Part shown: positions 20,697-30,465 of the stretch, piece by piece
Layout: every line of letters begins with the position of its first letter
Numbering within the stretch: the first letter of the stretch is position 1
Assembly (NCBI GenBank): GCA_964035015.1
Contig: OZ036008.1
Coordinates: forward strand, 11,113,692 to 11,177,691
DNA: 64,000 bases
Direction of reading: 5' to 3'
Origin: Corallium rubrum
Lineage: Eukaryota; Cnidaria; Anthozoa; Scleralcyonacea; Coralliidae
Notes under the pieces: model-generated
Told to the model about the DNA's origin: nothing
Databases searched by the model: none
Seen by the model: the letters and a program-made list of their open reading frames with translations, nothing else
Program-made: the position numbers and the translations under genes

Positions 20697-22286
20697 ATGG
20701 AATCCCTCGAGCAAGGATATGCCGACAGTCGTTTTACTACAGCTGTGGATGAAGATCTTCACTGCCCGATCTGTCTGAACGTCCTCAAAGATCCGCTACA
20801 ATGCCAAATGAACGAACATTATTTTTGCACTCCTTGCATCACACGGCATTTAAGCAATTTCCAAACCTGTCCTTCCTGTATGGAAGAGCTGTCGGTGAAG
20901 ACGCTGAGAAAACCTGCGAGATACCTCACCAAGCACTTGTCGAAACTCGACATCCGTTGTGAGAATGAAAACCGAGGATGCCCCGAGTTTGTGAAGCTGG
21001 AAGATTTGAACAGTCATCTCACAATCTGTGGTTTCGCTCCCGTGACTTGCTCAAACAATGGCTGTAGCCAGGTGATCAACAAACAAGATATGATCCGACA
21101 TGAGAATGAGATTTGTGAGTTAAGAAAGACAAAGTGCCATGAGTTCGCTGAGATGAGAATCGAAATGGGCCAGGTGAGAGAAGATATGGGCCAGATGAGA
21201 GAAGAGATGAGAGGAGATATGGGCCAGATGAGAGAAGAGATGCACCAGATGAGAGAAGATATGGGCCAACTGAATATGTCTTTTGCAGAATTAAAAGACC
21301 AAATGAGCAAGATAATCAATGTAGTTGAAATGAAAGGAGTTCTGAATCCAAGTCCAAGTCTCCATGTTCCTTGTCCGGTTGAAGGCAAAGAAGACATCAT
21401 CGTGGTTGGAGGGTATAATGGTGTTGATCGACTCTTGTCTGCTGAGATTTTTGTGTGGTCCAAGAACAAGTGGTTGCCATTAAATGATGTAAATGAGCCT
21501 CGCTCAGGTTCATCATCAGCATTGTACAAAAACCAGCTGCTTGTTACAGGAGGACGGACTGGTGAACACAGTCTCATTGATAGCATCGAGGCATTGTGTC
21601 TTGACAAGCAACCAGCCCAGTGGTCTTATTATCCAGCCAAGCTACCATACCCATGCAGTGGCCACAGTTGTATTGTTTATCAAGATCATCTTATAGTTGT
21701 TGGTGGGCTGATGGCAAGCAATGGTAAGGGCTCCAATAGCATCCATGAAGTACGTCTTACTCCACCGTATACTTCTAAGCTTTTATCATTGATGCCACAA
21801 CCAAGAAGCCATCATGGAACTGTGTGTTTTGGTGATGAGATTGTAATCATTGGAGGATCAGCTGGCTACTATTGTAATCACATGAAGAGTGTGTTGTTGT
21901 TTAATATCAAAACCGACAAGTGTAAAATAATTACCCCGTTACCTTACGCTGTTAGTTGTATGGCCACAGTGAAGTGGGGTGACAATGTTATATTATTAGG
22001 AGGGCAGAATTATCATGGTGAAACATTAAATACTGTAATGATGTACAATATTAAAACAGGGAACACCCACATGTTACCAGCCATGTTACATGAGAGAGCA
22101 AGCTGTACAGCTGTTGTGACTGGCAATATTATTGTTGTAATAGGGGGGTGTAACCTCAAGCAAGGAACATTTATAAATACTGTAGAATATTTCAGTTTTG
22201 CTAAGTTTTCATGGACTGAACTTCCCTCGATGAATGAAAGAAGATCTGCTGCTTCAGCTGTAGTCAAGCCAGTGAACTTTGCATAG
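20697..22286 (+). CDS. RING / TRAF-zinc-finger / Kelch protein, gene 3
   Basis: Intronless, 529 residues, the longest intact member. The RING (23-61), TRAF fingers (about 88-140), coiled coil and six Kelch repeats are all open. The extra length lies in the coil, which has about five 7-residue units (MGQVRED, MGQMREE, a short MRGD unit, MGQMREE, MHQMRED). A cysteine just before the coil (KCHEC in paralogues) is Phe here (KCHEF). Blades 4-6 share SCMATVKWGD and GGQNYHGET with genes 4 and 6. The promoter box is separated from the ATG by the transposon at 19312-20674, so expression may now depend on sequence inside that element. The coding frame itself is undamaged. Confidence 0.9.
   Translation: MESLEQGYADSRFTTAVDEDLHCPICLNVLKDPLQCQMNEHYFCTPCITRHLSNFQTCPSCMEELSVKTLRKPARYLTKHLSKLDIRCENENRGCPEFVKLEDLNSHLTICGFAPVTCSNNGCSQVINKQDMIRHENEICELRKTKCHEFAEMRIEMGQVREDMGQMREEMRGDMGQMREEMHQMREDMGQLNMSFAELKDQMSKIINVVEMKGVLNPSPSLHVPCPVEGKEDIIVVGGYNGVDRLLSAEIFVWSKNKWLPLNDVNEPRSGSSSALYKNQLLVTGGRTGEHSLIDSIEALCLDKQPAQWSYYPAKLPYPCSGHSCIVYQDHLIVVGGLMASNGKGSNSIHEVRLTPPYTSKLLSLMPQPRSHHGTVCFGDEIVIIGGSAGYYCNHMKSVLLFNIKTDKCKIITPLPYAVSCMATVKWGDNVILLGGQNYHGETLNTVMMYNIKTGNTHMLPAMLHERASCTAVVTGNIIVVIGGCNLKQGTFINTVEYFSFAKFSWTELPSMNERRSAASAVVKPVNFA
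21165..21270 (+). repeat. 21-bp coding minisatellite, about 5 units (gene 3)
   Basis: Repeats of ATGGGCCAGATGAGAGAAGA type, with one shortened unit (ATGAGAGGAGAT). Copy number differs from every other paralogue. Confidence 0.85.
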
Positions 22287-23259
22287 GTTGCAGAACTATA
22301 AAGCATATGTGATGATAATTTTCCATGTGGACAAAATGTGATATTTTCATATTATTCCAGTGGGACAAACCAACCATGAATGTAATTGAACTTTATATAG
22401 ATATGTAAAATAATAAATAGTTGATTGTGTTAATTTTTTTATATATACAGGTACATGTATATCAATTAATTAATTAAATTGTCTTTAAATTTTAATGTTT
22501 AGTAATTCTTTGTCAAAATGAAAACAGATCTCAGGTTATGAGGTGACTGATATAGGAGTTAGTTGAATATGTATACTGTAAAATCCCAGTTATAAACCCT
22601 GAACTTATACCTGTTCAAAGGTCATTTTATGTGAAGGCTTATACATAGAGATCATATGATGTCAATTAGTTGGCAAATGTACTACAGTAGACCCAGTCCT
22701 TTGCCAACCAAGGTGCCTAATGTTTGCCACTTTGCCTCCAAAAAAATCAAACTGGTGGTGTTCAGTTGGTTCCCCTCTAGTATATGATCTATTGGCACAG
22801 AATAGTAATACAACCAGAAGTCCAACTCGGGTCAGAACCTTTGAAGTTTACAGGGGTGTAGGAGCCGGGGGGCATGGGGGGCCATGGCCACCCTAATATT
22901 TTATAAGAGGGGCTGGAATAGTTTTCAGCCCTCCCCCCCCCCCCCAACTCGAATTTAAAAAAAATTGCAGCGAAATATTTGAATTCAAAACTAGAAGTGT
23001 TTGAAATTGTATATATATATTAATTAATATATAATTGTACATAATTAATATATTTAATTGTATATGTATTAAGAATTAACGAAAGGCCTAACAAAAGAGG
23101 TAGAGAAGACTCTGAAATGCCATGGAATCTCATACATGCCATAGAATCGCCACAGAATGACGTCACATTTAACATTTCCACTAATAAAAGATCTAAATAG
23201 TTATAATACTCGTGAGTCATGACGCTGATAATTTTCGTTTCCCTACCATCAAAACAAAT
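22287..23259. other. 3' flank of gene 3, part of the duplicated unit
   Basis: Non-coding, nearly identical to the flank behind gene 1 apart from the missing retroelement-like tail and small deletions. No gene seen. Confidence 0.6.
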
Positions 23260-23503
23260 TGGGGTAAACAACAACTATCTTACCGTGCTGTCAAGAACTG
23301 GGACGCCTTAGATATTGAACTAAGGAATGTTAGCTCCATTCAAGTCTTCAAAGCATGCTTTTATAAAATGTAATATGTAATAATTTTCAGTTTATTTGTT
23401 TTTGATATTTTTTGTTACTCACTAGGACCCCTTTGAAAATGACGTCTTTTTGTGAAAGGGCATCCTAGGAAAACATTTGTTAAATAAATAAATAAATAAA
23501 TAA
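23260..23503 (+). mobile_element. 5'-truncated LINE 3' end, copy 3
   Basis: The peptide WGKQQLSYRAVKNWDALD continues to FKACFYKM and a stop, then a TAAA-rich tail. It is almost identical to copy 1, as expected if it was duplicated with the unit. Confidence 0.75.
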
Positions 23504-23724
23504 TCGTTAATGGGATTTGAAAATGTAGTCGATCCGTAGTTTATTGCTCCTATCAGTCTTTGAAGGTCTTCAAAGAACTACAGAGAACTACATCTCCCCC
23601 TCAGGTAATTAAGGTACCCTCCAGGGAAATTTAATTTCTTCCACGCTCGTGGGGAAGACGCCAGGCGGTTTGGTAAGCGCAGTGTACACGGTGCTTGTTC
23701 TTTATTCGAGAAAATCGCTACTAA

Positions 23725-23955
23725 ATGACATCAAAGCATCGTTTTGCTACTGCTGTTGATGAAGATCTTCACTGCCCGATCTGTCTGAACATCCTCAAAG
23801 ATGCGCAACAATGCCAAATGAACGAACATTTAATTTGCACTCCTTGCATCACAGGGCATTTGCGCAATTTCCAAACCTGTCCTTCGTGTATATGGAAGAA
23901 CTGTCGGTGATGACGCTGCGAAAACCTGCGAGATACCTCACCGAGGAACCGGTAT
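23725..23955 (+). pseudogene. RING-only pseudogene fragment C
   Basis: Like fragment A but less decayed. The frame reads RFATAVDEDLHCPICLN and CQMNEHLICTPCITGHL before the TATATGG frameshift ends it. There is no conserved ATGGAATCC start and nothing downstream of the RING. Confidence 0.8.
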
Positions 23956-24190
23956 TTTGCCACCGCCCTAATTTAGCACTGTCTGGTGTTATGACTGATA
24001 TCCAACTCTAACGTACCTAATAGATTTTAGAGTACTTTAAGCAAGAAAATATAAGAATTATTATCTTCATTAGTTTTATGGCTTACCTTTTCAGCTTTCC
24101 TTCGCTCTCTTCTGCCATTGTGAAACGTGCTTCCTTTGCAATTTTTCTATGTGAGTCGGATATATCCACAGTACAGTCACATCGCAAATT

Positions 24191-24308
24191 GCTAAACATT
24201 CGCATTTTAAATATCGAACTTCACATAATATGAAGTTCTATTGTAAGTCACAATAATTAACTCGTTAAATGTTATGTGAAGTTCGATATTTAAAATACGA
24301 ATTTCTAG
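24191..24308. repeat. Unit hairpin, copy 3
   Basis: Same inverted arms as the other unit hairpins. The sequence just after the right arm reads ATTTCTAGCAAC, so the apparent splice acceptor is kept. Confidence 0.75.
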
Positions 24309-24370
24309 CAACTTGCTGAGAAATCGCCTTGAATCGTTAGCAAATATTGCAATGTCGTGGGAAAGAACAT

Positions 24371-24402
24371 GCGCGTACATATATACTTACAGTCACACGG
24401 GA
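24371..24402. other. 32-bp micro-inversion in unit 4
   Basis: Where other units read CATCCCGTGTGACTGTAAGT then TATATGTACG, this unit reads the complement in place (GCGCGTACATATATACTTAC then AGTCACACGGGA). The flanks GGAAAGAACAT and CAAACAATGCGCATG are unchanged. The inversion turns the GTAAGT donor of the exon-like block around and so destroys it. Confidence 0.8.
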
Positions 24403-24417
24403 CAAACAATGCGCATG

Positions 24418-25114
24418 CAGTGGCGGATAACAGGATTTTTGCAAGGGGGGTGACTATAATGTGCTCAGTTGTTTCTTTCAGAATATTTAACAAGGGCGCG
24501 GGGGGGGGGGGGAAACAGGCAATACTTACTACGTGGGGGCAGGGTGGCGCCGAAGATGCGACAAACTTCCAGGGGGGTCCGGGGGCATGTTCCCCCTGAA
24601 AAATTTTTGAATTTTAGAGTCTCCGAAATAGCATTTCCTGCATTTTGAGGGGGATTTGAAAGAGTTTTGAACTTTGAAGGATATAAATTACCAAACAAAA
24701 TACCCAAATATATGAATACACCATGTGTCGTCATTGTCGTGGACTCATGGGGATATGTTTTATACGTTTATATTCCAAAATTACTATGTATCTTCAGATT
24801 TCAGATTGAGATTGTATACAATACGTCTATATAATCGTGATTCTTACTGTTTTAAAATTAGGGTTTCAAATTTACAAGATATTAGCGTATCATGATGTCC
24901 AATCTTATTGCAAAGGAGAGGCCATAGCTACGGCCTGTATCAATAAGCATTGTTATACAATATAATTTATGCACGTTTTACACACGCGTAACTGTTGTGA
25001 TTTGTATAAACAGCTGCTAGTGTATCGCTGTATAATCCTGTATTGGTTGGGACAGGGAAGGGGGGTGACTAGTCACCCAGTCACCCCCCCCCCCCCCCCC
25101 TGTATCCGCCCCTG
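24418..25114. mobile_element. hAT-like non-autonomous transposon (CAGTGGCGGATA ends)
   Basis: The left end CAGTGGCGGATAACAGG and right end CCTGTATCCGCCCCTG are inverted repeats. GCATG is duplicated on both sides (24413-24417, 25115-25119), and paralogous units show the empty site ATGCGCATGTACATC. The 697-bp inside has only broken frames and long G and C runs. CAG ends suggest hAT; the 5-bp duplication is short for that family. Confidence 0.75.
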
Positions 25115-25529
25115 GCATGTACATCTTATATATAATTTTGGTTCAAGTGCGTAGAATTTATAAATTAGATTATTAGAAATATTTAGTTTGACGTGAAATC
25201 ATAGACACCTTCCCTATAACTAAGCACTATTTTGTTCATTTACAGCATCCCTTCCGTTTGCCAACGGGCTCTTTAGGGGAAGTGTTATTTAATGCTGAAA
25301 CTCCGAGAAGAAAAAAAAACAAGAAAAGAACAACTTGTTGAGAAATTGTGAGATTTTTACGTGTGTACGTAGCTTATCAGTACGTTAACCTTAAGGCCAT
25401 GTCACACGAGGGAAGTTTCTTTGCAACTTACAACGCAATTTTTGTCGAAAAAAATATTGCGAGTTGCATTGCGAAAAGTAGAGTTAGTGGTATGTGTGGG
25501 AGGAGGGGGGGGGTAGTACTGATTTGAAA

Positions 25530-25537
25530 TGACGTCA
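25530..25537 (+). promoter_or_regulatory. TGACGTCA box of the split RING-Kelch gene 4
   Basis: The box is 82 bp upstream of the orphaned ATG at 25612. The coding body it once served now lies 8.55 kb away at 34183. Confidence 0.55.
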
Positions 25538-25611
25538 TACGTTACGACATTTACACAGGTGCGTGCCTTGCTGCTTGTTCTTTCGCTATACGTACTAAAT
25601 GACGCCAAAGC

Positions 25612-25628
25612 ATGGAATCCCTCGAGCA
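25612..25628 (+). pseudogene. RING-Kelch gene 4, orphaned 5' end
   Basis: This is ATGGAATCCCTCGAGCA, the first five codons and two bases of the sixth, complete with normal promoter context. The palindromic element starts at the next base. The rest of the gene resumes at 34183, and the last six bases here (CGAGCA) are repeated there. Confidence 0.85.
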
Positions 25629-25754
25629 TATGAGGCGCCATTTGTAAAATAATTATTTAGTAGGTATTTCGCATTATTTCACGTTATTTAGTTGATTCGA
25701 TATCATTATTTACTAACAATTAATTCTTTTAACGAAAGCATGGTATATTGTTGC

Positions 25755-26035
25755 ATACATAATGTGCGCATTATTTATAAATAATAAAATTTATTTACAT
25801 ATAACGTTTACATTATTTATAAATAATAAAATTTATTTACATATAACGTTTACATTATTTACAAATAATAAAATTTATTCTTAAAACAGTGGTTCATTAT
25901 ATACAAATAACATACACTTTATTTCTTACTGTCCACTTTGTTTACATATAATGTGCGCATTATTTATATATAATGCATGCATTATTTATATATAAACATG
26001 CATTATTTATATATAATGCATGCTTTGTTTATATA
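25755..26035. repeat. Subterminal AT-rich tandem repeats, left arm
   Basis: Repeats of TTATTTATAAATAATAAAAT and of CGCATTATTTATATATAATGC-like words alternate. They are mirrored at about 33775-34055 in the right arm. Subterminal repeats of this kind often serve as transposase binding sites (inference). Confidence 0.7.
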
Positions 26036-26298
26036 CATCCAAATATAAATATGAAATTATTTATCGTTTTATTTTCAATTTATGAATCATACCAATAATT
26101 TGTAAATAAAAACGACTGCATTTCATGTAAAAAATTAAAGTATGTTTATAAAAAATGATTTCATTGTATGCGCAGCATTATATGCGCGCAAGGTATTCCC
26201 GCGGTAAAATCTGACCCGAGTTTGGTACGCGAGTATTGCGCGGGAAACACGTTCGACGCAATTCTCATTTGCGCGGGAAACAGCACTCAAAGAAGACG

Positions 26299-29200
26299 AT
26301 GGCGAGCAATCGAGTTGACTCGGCTGCCCTTGGCAGGATAATCGCCAACGCTGTCTCTCATTATCTCGATAACGAACAGGTACGATTAATTTGTGATTGT
26401 TAATTTGTTCTACATCATTTGCATGTTAAACGTTGTCTTTGACAAATCATAGTTACTAGTAATATAACCCGACACAAATGCTGTCTGTGTTTACATGGCT
26501 AGAGTATAAACGAACCATCAAGTAATTCAACTTCAAGGGAAGCTCCTGTCAATAGAAATACAAACGAGAGTCGGAGTCCGTCTGTTCAGACGCGTCTGCC
26601 ATCGTTGTTTGGTGGTGTTAGTAGAAACGCATTACGTCCAACTAATTCAAGCGTAAACAACGAACAGGACAAACCAACGTCGACACAAAGACAGAATGCA
26701 CCGAAGCGAAAACGGTCGACATCCGGTGTGGTAGGGAAAACAAAGACATGGAATAAAGACGTTGTGTGTCTTCCCGAAAGTATGTTTGAAAACAACAGTA
26801 CGATTCCGATACCAAGAGGGCGTCAGCGTGGTGAAATAGCGCAAAGAGAACTTATCGGCAAAATTCGTTTGGTGTCTTCATGGACAGCACGAGAGGTAAA
26901 ACAAATATTTAATAATGGAATAATGCACCTTTATAGGGGGGAGGGATCGGGCGTTCCTGGATATTTTTATGCGAATTTTTTTCGATCAATAGATGTTCAT
27001 CAAATTTCTTTATTCGCTTGAATCTATCTTCAGTGTGAGGCAGACTTTAAAAAAGTAGTCTTTAGGGAAGTATAATGAAATTCCTGTATATCCTTGGACC
27101 ATCATCCATGTATGCGTATGAATGAGGATAGATAAGATAGATAGATAGATAACTTTATTTAAACACGCTTACAACGTCAACAAAAGCTGATTTCCACGAT
27201 GGGCGTGTACCACTGACTCATATATAACAGTTATACAACCGACAACTCGCGTATAACGGTTATACAATGGTTATATGTAGGTCAGTGGAGTGCACACTAA
27301 GTAAGAATAGATAATAGATAATTTATATGCTATAGTAAAAAAGTAAGTAACGGGCACCACTGACTTACACATAACCGTTTTAAAATTCACAGTTACATAT
27401 AGGTCAGTGGAGTGCATACTAAGTAAAGAACAAATTTATATGCTATAGTAAAAAAATATAACGGGTGTGCACCACTGATCTACATGCATATAACAGTTTA
27501 AACAGACTAAAGGATGGTCAAATGTCTCACATCTGGATACCCACCATACCCCCTGGGTTTGCAATAAGATAATTCGTGATTTATATTGTGCTGTGATTTA
27601 TAGGAATGCACATTTATGTGTGTATAACTGAATAGATAAATTAAATAGGTATAGCTATATATTTACAATACATGAAATAGTTATTAAGTTGTAGGTGTTG
27701 GTTTTTATAAATATAATTGTATGTACATTGTATAGTATACAAGGTCTTTACTCTAGAGGGTTCATTATTTATAGGGAGGGGGTGGCAAATGGGTAGGGGG
27801 TGGTGGCAAAGAATATGTTAGATACATATAAAATACTAAAATAGGACACAATAGATTGATTATAAAAGTTTCAATTTCTTGTTGGTTTGTATATTGGGTC
27901 ATTCCAGAAAACATCCACACCTCCCCCACGGAGGAAATGTGAAGTTGACCCCCTCCCCTCTTCGGATGTCCTAGTACATTTTACTATTATCAGAAATAGA
28001 TTTACCTCCCTCCCCTCCCCAGATGGCACAAATTTCCTCTGTGGGAGAGGTATGGATCTTTTCTGGAATGACCCATTGTGCCTTCAGTGTCTATTTTTGA
28101 TAGAAACTACAAGTATCATTCATCACAGTATAAATCACAAAAAAAACACCTAAAATATATATATTATCATAAAAAAAAGAACAGCACTGACATTTATTAA
28201 ACATACTCTATTGTATAGCAACAACATACAATTTGATTCCGCATGGTCAGAATATTCCATAAAGGCCCTGTTCAGCAAGAATGGGTTAATGATATTGTCC
28301 TACCTCTTAAATCAGATTTGGGAATACATGTACATGTACTAATTTTCCGTGACCCTCTGTAACTGTCATTCTAAAGGCTAGTTTCCACTTAGGAAAATTT
28401 TCTGGATGTCTGGAACGGATAGGGAAGTTTTCTTTATCTTGTGTGCTCTCTGTTGGAACTAATGACTTTAATACAAAGGAAACTACTATCCAAACTACTA
28501 TCCTGTCCATTCCTATCCTGTGGAGGATTTTCTTGAGTGGAAACTAGCCCTAACCATCTGTGATCTGTATTTGTAATAAACTAGTTTCTATTTAAGGATT
28601 TAGGAAATTTTAATTGAAAACTTTTATTAATTAATTGCATACACACTTAGCGGGTTTAACATTTCACTCTTTCTCCAGACTGCAGAGTTGGGCAATGGTG
28701 CACACCCCTGACTTCTATTGTGCAACAATTTTTGATGCCTCATCTGCCCCTATACCATTCTCTGGGCAATGTATTTTCAGGACTTTAGGACTTTACAGTA
28801 TTTCAGGACTTTTTGGTTTAACTGAAACATCTCCCCTGCCTGCCCCTGATTGCACCCCTGGGACATCTTTTGCACCCATGCCCCGAGATTTTACAGCTTT
28901 TGTGCACCTGAGATCTCGGTGAAAACTGCCCAACTCTGCAGTCTGGCTGTTTCACTCAATGAAATAGAAAAATGCACGCACCAATAGTATGACCAAAAAA
29001 TCCACCTTTTCTTTCTTTGCTTATTATGCAATCTAATTTCTAGAGGAACCCATTGGAGATATCAAATTGATATCAATGATACTACATGTAATTGTCTTAT
29101 TTAAAATCTCAATTAGGTGAGAGAGGAGATATCATCAATCTTCAAACATTTGTTTGTACTGGGGGAACATGAATTGATCCAATATGATTACCTCACCACT

Positions 29201-29344
29201 GTTCCTGGCATGAAGCGTCTGAAAAAACCAAATGTTTCAACAACATTTAGCTGGAATGGACAAGAAGTGGCCTCCCTAGCTGGCCAAGGGTCGTTATATG
29301 TAGTGGCCAAGTCTGCATTGAAATGCAAAGTTGATCTAAGAGAG
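26299..29344 (+). CDS. Truncated three-exon gene in the left arm of the palindrome
   Basis: Exons are 26299-26379, 26503-26895 and 29117-29344, all phase 0 with GT-AG borders, coding for 234 residues. The peptide starts MASNRVDSAALGRI. A Ser/Asn/Arg-rich segment with a basic KRKR stretch follows, then a structured part containing WNKDVVCLPES, RELIGKIRL and LAGQGSLYVVAKSALKCK. No stop is reached: the next exon would lie past the palindrome centre, so the gene is a 5' half. I do not recognise it with confidence. The WN.D.VCL pattern faintly recalls the N-terminal region of uncharacterised HECT-type proteins of fish and cnidarians. It could be the transposon's own gene or a captured host gene. 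An identical peptide is encoded in the right arm, so the frame is conserved in both copies. Confidence 0.6.
27131..27152. repeat. (GATA)n microsatellite, mirrored at about 32657-32680
   Basis: A short run of GATA units in the left arm, with the complement in the right arm. It is followed by several related words ACAGTTATACAACC / CACTGACTTACATATAACC, a local degenerate repeat within the element. Confidence 0.6.
27880..28075. repeat. Short inverted repeat inside the left arm
   Basis: GGGTCATTCCAGAAAACATCC (27897 on) and the complement-like GGATCTTTTCTGGAATGACCC (28053 on) bracket a purine/pyrimidine-rich stretch. It is probably a small MITE inside the big element, duplicated in the right arm at about 31737-31917. 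Confidence 0.6.
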
Positions 29345-30465
29345 GTAACTTACTGTGTGTTTACACTAGTATTAGTACATGTATACATGCATGCGACCCA
29401 AGTAAGATATTGTTTTTTAAAGGAATGAAGAATATATTTTTCAAATATTTTTTTATTTGCGTGCAATCACATATAAGCCCTTAAATTAAATGTACTTTAT
29501 GTAACAGTTCCTGCAGACAGAGGCTGAATGTTAAAAATCTGTTTTGCGTAGTTCCAGAAAATATACATTACCACCTCCCCAGGGTCATGGATATTTTCTG
29601 AAACTACACATTTCAAAAGTAATAACAAATGTCTTTTCTTGCCAAGGTCCAGTGTGAATGCACTGTATTTGCAATATAGCATCTGCAATACTGTAAAAAT
29701 ACAGTAATTGAGACTTTGAGGTCTTGTTAACACGTTTAAGAATACTGGTAAACCTATTGAAAAAACCCTGGATACCCCCTATTGATTGGTAATCATGCTT
29801 TGGTTTAATTTCTAGTCTGGGGATGTATTCACTTAAAAGGGTGGTAAATATTATTAAACTTGTTCTTATGGTGGTAAATGGTTATTGACTTTCCTGGCTA
29901 TACCGGTATAGCCAGGAAAGTCAATAACCATTTACCACCATAAGAACAAGTTTAATAATATTTACCGCCCTTTTAAGTGAATACATCCCCAGACTAGAAA
30001 TTAAACCAAAGCATGATTACCAATCAATAGGGGGTATCCAGGGTTTTTTCAATAGGTTTACCAGTATTCTTAAACGTGTTAACAAGACCTCAAAGTCTCA
30101 ATTACTGTATTTTTACAGTATTGCAGATGCTATATTGCAAATACAGTGCATTCACACTGGACCTTGGCAAGAAAAGACATTTGTTATTACTTTTGAAATG
30201 TGTAGTTTCAGAAAATATCCATGACCCTGGGGGAGGTGGTAATGTATATTTTCTGGAACTACGCAAAACAGATTTTTAACATTCAGCCTCTGTCTGCAGG
30301 AACTGTTACATAAAGTACATTTAATTTAAGGGCTTATATGTGATTGCACGCAAATAAAAAAATATTTGAAAAATATATTCTTCATTCCTTTAAAAAACAA
30401 TATCTTACTTGGGTCGCATGCATGTATACATGTACTAATACTAGTGTAAACACACAGTAAGTTAC

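Noticed and set aside
24465-24734. Frames in the hAT-like element as a transposase remnant
   Set aside because: They are short, dominated by Pro/Gly from C and G runs, and contain no RNase H-type or BED motifs that I can see.
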